In this document: positions 6,139 through 11,065 of the stretch, in pieces | Numbering within the stretch: position 1 is the stretch's first letter | Layout of the letters: every line of letters begins with the position of its first letter | Source of the DNA: JBFGJH01 sp041586155 | GTDB taxonomy: Bacteria; Actinomycetota; Acidimicrobiia; Spongiisociales; JAENVV01 | DNA: 11,065 bases | Assembly (NCBI GenBank): GCA_041586155.1 | Contig: JBFHAT010000074.1 | Coordinates: 1-11,065, forward strand | Direction: 5' to 3' | Program-made: the position numbers and the translations under genes | Notes under the pieces: model-generated | Databases searched by the model: none | Seen by the model: the letters and a program-made list of their open reading frames with translations, nothing else | Told to the model about the DNA's origin: nothing

Positions 6139-6167
6139 AGGCTAGACGCTTGCATTTGCTTCCGCAA
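6139..6167 (-). promoter_or_regulatory. Predicted promoter of lipoprotein B and the secreted protein
   Basis: TTGCGG (6167-6162), a 17-bp spacer and TAGCCT (6144-6139) on the minus strand fit an actinobacterial housekeeping promoter. It sits in the 94-bp gap after the Clp N-domain gene. GGCGCC and the GAGGAGG ribosome binding site follow, the same order as upstream of lipoprotein A. Confidence 0.5.
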
Positions 6168-6212
6168 TAGCGTTGGTTAGCAGTTGGATGTGATGCCTTA
6201 ACGCGTCTTTGG

Positions 6213-6965
6213 TCAGGAGGCGATGGCGATGAGGAGCACCAGGGCGGCGATGCCAAAGAGGATGGACTCGATCGAACGAACACTCGGCAGCCAATCCGGC
6301 TCATCGTCTCGACCCGCGACAGCCTCGACAGCCAGCAACACAACGCCGGCCGCCGTCAGCACCACGCCGACCAGCCGCCATGCGTTGTCGCCGGCGGGGA
6401 CGATGAGTACCACCGCCATGATCGCAAGTACGGCCCGCGGCCACAGGTCGGATTCCCACGGGAGCGCTCGGCCCCTGCTCGCGCCGGGGGTTCCTCGGGC
6501 GCCGCGCTCGAAGCCGCCGCGTCGCTCGAAACCGCCGGCTTTGAGCAGCGACATCGCCGACCGGCGCAGCGCCGCCGGGTCGGTGTGCAAATGCTCGAAG
6601 ATGCGCTCCATCCGGTCACCGCCCACGCCGGCCAGGCCGAGCAGGAGGTGCGCCCCCGTGACGCTGTCATGACCGAGATGGATCGCCTCGCGAAACGCCA
6701 GCTCGAAGGTGGCCGTTACCGCCGGTGTGAAAGGGATATGCCCATCCTCCGTCCAACCCCTTCCGTCGCCGACCACCGACGCCACAGCCGCCCGAGCCTC
6801 CACACTGGTGAATGGCAGCCCGTCGCCGACGCCCTGGTCCTCGATCGATCGGGCAACACCAACGAGCAGGTGTTCGGTGCCGATGTGATCGTCCCCGAAT
6901 CGGCGGGCCTCGCTCTGCGCGTGAACGACCGCCTGGCGCGACTCGTCGTCGAAACGCTCGAACAT
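6213..6965 (-). CDS. Membrane-anchored orphan Clp N-domain protein
   Basis: A 250-aa protein with a ClpC/ClpA-type N-terminal (Clp_N) double repeat but no AAA+ ATPase module. The opening MFERFDDESRQAVVHAQSEA is the typical ClpC start. The two repeat signatures are HIGTEHLLVGV (27-37) and HDSVTGAHLLLGLA (99-112). A Gly/Arg-rich linker (about 143-168) leads to three hydrophobic segments at about 176-192, 195-218 and 231-249, so the domain is anchored to the membrane, with the N-domain probably cytoplasmic. In ClpC this domain docks adaptors and substrates, including phosphoarginine-marked ones. An orphan copy could recruit or compete for Clp substrates at the membrane (inference). GGAG precedes the ATG at 6965. 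It is divergent from the FAD protein and upstream of lipoprotein B on the same strand, with a 94-bp gap. Confidence 0.88.
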   Translation of the reverse strand: MFERFDDESRQAVVHAQSEARRFGDDHIGTEHLLVGVARSIEDQGVGDGLPFTSVEARAAVASVVGDGRGWTEDGHIPFTPAVTATFELAFREAIHLGHDSVTGAHLLLGLAGVGGDRMERIFEHLHTDPAALRRSAMSLLKAGGFERRGGFERGARGTPGASRGRALPWESDLWPRAVLAIMAVVLIVPAGDNAWRLVGVVLTAAGVVLLAVEAVAGRDDEPDWLPSVRSIESILFGIAALVLLIAIAS

Positions 6966-7012
6966 GTCTCCAGCGTAAACGCCGCCGCGCCGGGAAGGAA
7001 TCGGCTATTCCT

Positions 7013-8632
7013 ATGCCCGTCATGGCCACCGCAAGTCCTCATGCTCACCATGTCCCGGTCACCGCCGTCATCGGTGCCGGGCCGGCAGGCTTGCTCTTCA
7101 GCGCCGTGTCCGCGTTGCGATGGAGGCAGCTCGGAAGGAACGGCGGATGGCCGATCTACCTCTTCGACAAGCGGGACCGATATGAGCGCAGCCACCGGCT
7201 GCGGATCGACCCCGACCCATTTCGACAGCTACAGCATGAGCTGGCCGCTCCGGAGTTCGACGAGCTGATTCGGTTTCTCGACGGCCATCGCTTCCGGCCG
7301 GCGGTGAACCAGCTCGAAACCACACTGTCGGAGATCGCCGGGTCGCTGGGAATACGAAGGGAGTTGGCCACGATCGGCACCGGCCCCGGGGAACTCGACC
7401 TCTCCGCACTGCGCACAGCGCTGGTCGAAGACAGGCGTCTCCAATCCGATGCCCATCTCACGGTCGTGGCGGCCGACTCGGTGCATTCGGCCACCCGCGA
7501 GTTGGTACGTGGCACCGATCAAGCCCACGAACACCTCCACTACTCGGTCGCACGGTTGCGTGTGACCGGAACCGACCTCCCCCACCACCTGGGCTACCTC
7601 GAGACCTTTCGGTTCGCCAAGGTGCTCGGCTCGGCACTCGACTACCGGCTCAACCCCAACGGCTACGCAGAAATCGACTTGTTCCTGGATCCCGCCGAGC
7701 ACGCCGCTGTGGAACAGTTGGCGGCCACCCCTCGTCAACCGGTCCGGGTCACCGGCGACACCCTGCACACGGCTCCGTTCTTCTCGGCGATCGTCAAGGG
7801 GTTCGAGACGGGGCTCACCGATGCTCCCACCCGCGTCGAGGTGCAATCCACCTTCCGACTCGAGCACCGTTACCAACAGCACGTCGCATTCGACCTGCCC
7901 GCCCTCGACGCAACCGTCTCGCTGGCCGGCGACGCCGCTATCTCATTGCCCTTCTTCCGGGGCATGGCCGCACTCACCGCCTGCGTTCACCAACTCGCGT
8001 TCCTGCACGCCGACTGGGCGGCTGCCGTGACTCGCGGCGAGCACCGGGCCGAGCGGATTCTGGCTGCCCGCTACCAACGCGAGGTGGAAGCGATTCGCCG
8101 ACACGAACTGGAGCTCGTACGAGCCCGCAGCAAGCTGCTCAGAGCAGCCAAGGAGTTCATCAGGATCAGCACGCTCGTGCCTTTCCCGATTCAGCAATGG
8201 TTCCTCAGCAGCCGGCCTCCGGATCGTGGCGGTCATATGACCGCTGGTGCCGCCGCCAACATGGCACTGGCCGTGGCTGCTTTCGTCGTCGCCATCGGAG
8301 CACCGTTGGCCGGCGGGATGATGTGGCCGCCGCTGGGTTGGCTGTGGCTGGCCGCTGTGCCGATCCAATGGCTCGGCGGAGTCGCCTATGCCGCCACCAG
8401 ATCATTCGAACCCGAACCCAACCCGCTGATCGCCGCCATCTGGCGTCTGCAAATCGCCGCCCTTGCCCTCATCGGATTGCCCGTCACCCTCCTCAGCAGC
8501 GTCTTGCAGGGCAGGGTCGCCCAGATCTTCGGAGCCGTGGGGTGGTTCTTGCTCGGACTGGTGTTCGCCGCGGGTCTGGTCTCCTATGAGCGGATCGAAG
8601 GACAGCGGTTTCGAGCGGGCGCATTCGACTGA
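7013..8632 (+). CDS. FAD-dependent oxidoreductase with a C-terminal four-helix membrane domain
   Basis: A 539-aa protein in two parts. Residues 14-400 look like a PHBH-type FAD enzyme: VTAVIGAGPAG (16-26) is the dinucleotide-binding GxGxxG, LFDKRDRYERSHRLR (50-64) follows the second strand, VVAADSVHSATRE (151-163) matches the DG motif with Ser in place of Gly, and LAGDAAISLPFFRGM (304-318) matches the GD motif that contacts the FAD ribose. A charged helical stretch (335-385) links to four hydrophobic segments at about 415-433, 438-460, 477-498 and 505-525. The fused membrane tail is unusual and suggests a lipid-like or membrane-bound substrate or electron partner (inference). GGAAGGAA (6992-6999) precedes the ATG at 7013; an ATG at 7022 is the alternative. 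The stop codon is followed by a converging gene after 87 bp. Confidence 0.82.
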   Translation: MPVMATASPHAHHVPVTAVIGAGPAGLLFSAVSALRWRQLGRNGGWPIYLFDKRDRYERSHRLRIDPDPFRQLQHELAAPEFDELIRFLDGHRFRPAVNQLETTLSEIAGSLGIRRELATIGTGPGELDLSALRTALVEDRRLQSDAHLTVVAADSVHSATRELVRGTDQAHEHLHYSVARLRVTGTDLPHHLGYLETFRFAKVLGSALDYRLNPNGYAEIDLFLDPAEHAAVEQLAATPRQPVRVTGDTLHTAPFFSAIVKGFETGLTDAPTRVEVQSTFRLEHRYQQHVAFDLPALDATVSLAGDAAISLPFFRGMAALTACVHQLAFLHADWAAAVTRGEHRAERILAARYQREVEAIRRHELELVRARSKLLRAAKEFIRISTLVPFPIQQWFLSSRPPDRGGHMTAGAAANMALAVAAFVVAIGAPLAGGMMWPPLGWLWLAAVPIQWLGGVAYAATRSFEPEPNPLIAAIWRLQIAALALIGLPVTLLSSVLQGRVAQIFGAVGWFLLGLVFAAGLVSYERIEGQRFRAGAFD

Positions 8633-8688
8633 CTCACAGAACATCAACGGCCTGATCGCGACCCATCAGAACGGCTGGGTGCATACAG

Positions 8689-8703
8689 GTGGACCGAATC
8701 CAC
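8689..8703. terminator. Small hairpin between converging FAD and dehydratase genes
   Basis: GTGGA (8689-8693), loop CCGAA, TCCAC (8699-8703) makes a perfect 5-bp stem in the 87-bp gap between the converging genes. It is the only clear hairpin there and may aid termination on either strand. No U-run is present, so confidence is low. Confidence 0.25.
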
Positions 8704-8719
8704 ATTGGACGGCGCATGC

Positions 8720-9667
8720 TCAGCCGTTGGGACGGACCCACTTCGCGAAATCGTGAGCCGAGACGTTGCCGCCGCACATCAGGAGCACCGTCCTGCCTGT
8801 CAGCTGATCTCGAACCTTCCTTGCCGCCGCCAGGGTGCAGGCGGCGGCGGGTTCGGCGACCACCTTGGCTCGCTCGAAGACGAAGCTCATGGCATCGATC
8901 GCCTCGACGTCGGAGACGACGATGACGTCGCGCAGGTGATCATGGGCGAGGTCGATCGCCGACTGGGCGGCATAAGGCGAACACAACGTCTTGGCGATCG
9001 AGGTGGGCTCGATGTCGACACGCCGGCCTGCGGCCACGGCTTTGGCCAGCGCATCTGCACCCTCCGTCTCGACCGCCCACAAATGGACATCGGGCTTCAG
9101 CCCGAGCACTGCGCTGGCGACGCCGGAGATGAGACCGCCGCCGCCGACCGATACGAACAGATCGGTGAAGTCGGGGATCTGCTCGACGATCTCGAGGCCG
9201 AGAGTGCCGTTGCCGGCTTGCATTGCAGGATGATCGAACGGATGCGCAACGGCCCAGCCCTCGGCGCCGTAGGCGTCGGCACGATCGAAGGCAGCAGCCA
9301 CGTTGGGGGCGAACTCCACGTCGGCGCCGTATCCCCTCGTGGCGTCGACGTAATTGGTGGGAGTCCCCTCGGGCATGATGATCGTCGCTCGAAGGCCCAG
9401 TGCACTGGCGGCGAACGCCAATCCTTGGGCGAAGTTGCCTCCCGACATGCCCACCACACCCACCTCGAGTCGGTCTCGGGGCAGGCTGAGCACCTGGTTG
9501 ATGGCGCCTCTCGGCTTGAACGAGCCGGTGCGCTGAAACATCTCGAGTTTCAAGGTGGCAGGCACACCCAACTCGGCGGCGATCGAGCGCGACTCATCCA
9601 CCGGGGTGGATACCACGTGAGGCGCGATCGCAATACGCGCGGCTTCGATATCGGGGAGTGGGATCAC
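8720..9667 (-). CDS. Threonine/serine dehydratase-like PLP enzyme
   Basis: A 315-aa fold-type II PLP enzyme. The Schiff-base lysine is K51 in GSFKPRGA (48-55). SGGN (75-78) binds the substrate carboxylate, GGGGLISG (175-182) binds the PLP phosphate, and CGGN (298-301) places Cys298 by the PLP ring nitrogen. No C-terminal ACT domain is present, so it is of the short catabolic type (TdcB or serine racemase-like) rather than the isoleucine-feedback IlvA form. The likely reaction is deamination of Thr or Ser to a 2-oxo acid and ammonia, though related ectoine-type hydroxy-amino-acid dehydratases share these motifs. The start is the GTG at 9667-9665; the ribosome binding site is weak (AGGGT). It lies 31 bp after the DUF429 gene, so the two are likely cotranscribed. 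Confidence 0.9.
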   Translation of the reverse strand: MIPLPDIEAARIAIAPHVVSTPVDESRSIAAELGVPATLKLEMFQRTGSFKPRGAINQVLSLPRDRLEVGVVGMSGGNFAQGLAFAASALGLRATIIMPEGTPTNYVDATRGYGADVEFAPNVAAAFDRADAYGAEGWAVAHPFDHPAMQAGNGTLGLEIVEQIPDFTDLFVSVGGGGLISGVASAVLGLKPDVHLWAVETEGADALAKAVAAGRRVDIEPTSIAKTLCSPYAAQSAIDLAHDHLRDVIVVSDVEAIDAMSFVFERAKVVAEPAAACTLAAARKVRDQLTGRTVLLMCGGNVSAHDFAKWVRPNG

Positions 9668-9698
9668 TCACGAGACCCTAGCGAGAGGGAGAGGACCG

Positions 9699-10367
9699 TC
9701 AGTAGGTGATGATCGGCTCGCCGGGCAGGGGGTCGGCCGGAAGCGTCTGCGCCTCTCCGGCGACACGCCGACGTGCGGTCCACGCGCACCCGGCTGCGTC
9801 CAATACATCGGCGGCCGGAACGAGTCCGCTCGGACCCAGGTCGTCGGGGAGCCTGATCCCAGCCTCTTTCAACATGCTTCGGCGCTGGAATTGCCCATTC
9901 CATGACGCCTTGGACCAGGCGAGCGGCGCTCCGGCCATCGCAGCGAACGTCACCTCGGGATGAACCTCGAAGATCCGTGAATCGTCTGCTCGAAGGGCTG
10001 CGACCTCGAGCACTTTGTCACGCAACGCGAAGGCTTGCTGGGAGATCCCCTTTCCCCACATCTCGAGGCATATTGCATTCGCTTCTGCGTGGGTGGCAGC
10101 CCGGTACGCGGCCTCTGGCAAGGTGGCAAAGACGGACGAGCGACGCGGTCCGACGAACGTTCGCGCGGCCAGGTCGGCGCGACGGGGCACGTTGGACGCA
10201 AACCCGATCGGCATATCGACTCCGAAGGCCACGGCGTCGGGGAAGCGAGCGGTCATCGCAGCCAAGTCGGGGGCGGTGCGCACCGCCTCGAACTCGCCGC
10301 CCGCCAATGCGACAGCCACCCAGCCGCCCTTCCAGCCGTCGACGCCTACGACTCGTGGTCTGTCCAT
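9699..10367 (-). CDS. DUF429 family protein (RNase H-like predicted nuclease)
   Basis: A 222-aa protein matching the DUF429 pattern. It opens with GVDGWKGGW (8-16), followed by AFGVDMPIGF (47-56), the block RRADLAARTFVGPRRSSVFAT (62-82), the RIFEVHPEVTF stretch (131-141) and a late AADVLDA helix (185-191). D10, D51, E134 and D187 are spaced like the acidic metal ligands of RNase H-like folds (inference). The family is predicted to be nuclease-like but has no established substrate. Upstream of the ATG there is no ribosome binding site; instead a -10-like TACCCT lies 6 nt away, so a leaderless mRNA is likely. It is the first gene of a probable two-gene operon with the PLP dehydratase. The partnership has no obvious biochemical logic. 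Confidence 0.85.
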   Translation of the reverse strand: MDRPRVVGVDGWKGGWVAVALAGGEFEAVRTAPDLAAMTARFPDAVAFGVDMPIGFASNVPRRADLAARTFVGPRRSSVFATLPEAAYRAATHAEANAICLEMWGKGISQQAFALRDKVLEVAALRADDSRIFEVHPEVTFAAMAGAPLAWSKASWNGQFQRRSMLKEAGIRLPDDLGPSGLVPAADVLDAAGCAWTARRRVAGEAQTLPADPLPGEPIITY

Positions 10368-10373
10368 CGGCGC

Positions 10374-10401
10374 AGGGTAACCCGCCCTTGCGCGGTCTCA
10401 A
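10374..10401 (-). promoter_or_regulatory. Predicted leaderless promoter of the DUF429/dehydratase operon
   Basis: TTGAGA (10401-10396), a 16-bp spacer and TACCCT (10379-10374) on the minus strand end 6 nt before the ATG at 10367. This places the transcript start at or next to the start codon, and no Shine-Dalgarno lies between. The same TACCCT hexamer is predicted at lipoprotein A. Confidence 0.5.
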
Positions 10402-10450
10402 GGGTGCTCTCGCAGGCAGACGCCCGGTACGCTGTACGAGGAGGAAGCAG

Positions 10451-10756
10451 ATGAGCGCAGCCATCGTCAGATACAAGCTCCGGTCGGACAGAGTGGATGA
10501 GAACGTCGAGTTTGTCCGATCGGTCTTCGCCGACCTGGACGCGAGACGCCCGCCCGGCGTTCACTACGCCACATTCCAAGCCGCCGACGAGGTGAGCTTC
10601 ACCCATGTGGCGGTGTTCGAATCGGACGAAGCCAGAGCGGCCTTCGGCGAGGCCGCTCCGTTCCGGGAATTCACCGCCGACATCGCCGAACGGTGCGTGG
10701 AGCCACCCACGGCAGTCGCCCAGACGGTCGTCGGCAACTACCGGATGGTGGGCTGA
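10451..10756 (+). CDS. ABM-like dimeric alpha/beta-barrel protein
   Basis: A 101-aa cytoplasmic protein that resembles the antibiotic biosynthesis monooxygenase / dimeric alpha-beta barrel superfamily. An N-terminal strand (AAIVRYKL, 3-10) precedes a helix (DENVEFVRSVFADLDARRP). Then come strands VHYATFQAAD and SFTHVAVFES, a short helix (DEARAAFGEAAPFREFTADIAERC) and a final strand (TAVAQTVVGNYRMV). Members act as cofactor-free monooxygenases, heme-degrading enzymes or simple binding proteins; no catalytic residue can be fixed here. GAGGAGGAAG just upstream fixes the ATG at 10451. A TACGCT -10-like hexamer (10428-10433) lies above it, with no good -35. It is divergent from the DUF429 gene, with 83 bp between the starts. 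Confidence 0.7.
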   Translation: MSAAIVRYKLRSDRVDENVEFVRSVFADLDARRPPGVHYATFQAADEVSFTHVAVFESDEARAAFGEAAPFREFTADIAERCVEPPTAVAQTVVGNYRMVG

Positions 10757-10772
10757 GGCTGGACGGCAGCCA

Positions 10773-10806
10773 GATCCCGCCTGCGCCTGCAAGCAGCCAC
10801 GGGATC
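10773..10806. terminator. Hairpin between convergent genes
   Basis: GATCCCG (10773-10779) pairs perfectly with CGGGATC (10800-10806), and an inner CTGC (10781-10784) pairs with GCAG (10793-10796). It lies 16 bp after the ABM-like stop and 28 bp from the stop of the converging small gene, where a two-way terminator would be expected. There is no T-run, as is common in actinobacteria. Confidence 0.45.
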
Positions 10807-10834
10807 GGCCGGGCTGGTGCGTGTGGGCACGGCA

Positions 10835-11002
10835 TCACGCCCACCCTTCCTGCAGCCACGCGCGCAGCCAGCGGCGTGCCAGCAATCGCCGCCGTCTCCC
10901 CTTGGTTGGTGGTCGGCGACGGGCGGCGGCTGCCATGCGGGCACGCTCAGCGGTGCCGAGGGCTTCGATGTGCTGTCGACGAGTTGTTTCATAGTTCGGC
11001 AT
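10835..11002 (-). CDS. Small, very basic 55-aa protein
   Basis: A 55-residue frame running from the ATG at 11002 to the TGA at 10837-10835. The start has a near-ideal ribosome binding site, AAAGGAG (11016-11010), with 7-nt spacing, which is the main support for a real gene. The N-terminal half is helix-like (YETTRRQHIEALGTAERARM), the middle is a basic Arg/Lys/Pro stretch (28-39, including KGRRRR), and the C-terminus is an Arg/Leu/Trp-rich amphipathic stretch (RRWLRAWLQEGWA). Such charge suits nucleic acid or acidic-membrane binding (inference). I know no matching family. It converges on the ABM-like gene across the hairpin at 10773-10806; no clear promoter is visible in the 63 bp left before the window edge. 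Confidence 0.6.
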   Translation of the reverse strand: MPNYETTRRQHIEALGTAERARMAAAARRRPPTKGRRRRLLARRWLRAWLQEGWA

Positions 11003-11065
11003 GTCGATTCTCCTTTGTCTCTCGTCGCCGCCCCGAAAACGTTGGCGGCCGGGTGCCGCGCTCCC

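Noticed and set aside
6119..6212. Possible RNA gene or riboswitch upstream of lipoprotein B
   Set aside because: The 94-bp gap holds a promoter-like pair and a ribosome binding site, but no structured leader was evident.
6812..7012. N-terminal extension of the FAD protein
   Set aside because: It is Arg-rich, antisense to the Clp N-domain gene and lies upstream of the FAD-binding fold, which begins properly after 7013.
8705..9709. 334-codon plus-strand frame opposite the PLP dehydratase
   Set aside because: It mirrors the dehydratase codons; the minus-strand product has all catalytic motifs, this one has none.
9902..10450. N-terminal extension of the ABM-like protein
   Set aside because: The sequence is Arg/Pro-rich and antisense to the DUF429 gene; the GAGGAGG site just before 10451 marks the real start.

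Overview
The window is G+C-rich, with strong GGAGG-type ribosome binding sites, some GTG starts and TTGxxx/TAxxxT promoters. It encodes an F420-type luciferase-like oxidoreductase and several lipoproteins with long Thr/Pro/Ser/Ala linkers. This points to an actinobacterium, probably of the Acidimicrobiia type (inference; no rRNA or marker gene is present). Fourteen genes fill it, most running on the minus strand. No tRNA, rRNA, CRISPR array, transposase or phage gene was seen.

Left part (1-2443): the 5' part of a GerMN-domain lipoprotein runs off the left edge and is divergent from an LLM-class F420-dependent oxidoreductase. That gene converges on a metallo-beta-lactamase-fold hydrolase. Between the two lies a pair of inverted copies of a ~70 bp two-hairpin element.

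Middle part (2507-6118) is the most unusual. Two lipoproteins (A and B) are clear paralogues that share protein sequence, promoter layout and the stop/GTG junction at their 3' ends. They flank a tandem pair of small two-helix membrane proteins, themselves paralogues with a conserved GxC-x3-S-x4-EC loop, and a 398-aa secreted protein rich in Trp and Tyr with six Cys. The secreted protein overlaps lipoprotein B by a GTGA junction. None of these five genes matches a family I can name. Together they look like an uncharacterised cell-envelope locus built by duplication.

Right part (6213-11065): a membrane-anchored orphan Clp N-domain protein is divergent, across 47 bp, from a FAD-dependent oxidoreductase fused to a four-helix membrane tail. 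A PLP-dependent threonine/serine dehydratase-like enzyme follows a DUF429 protein as a two-gene minus-strand operon with a likely leaderless promoter. Divergent from it is a 101-aa ABM-like alpha/beta-barrel protein, and a 55-aa very basic small protein closes the window. Convergent gene pairs are separated by hairpins that could act as two-way terminators.
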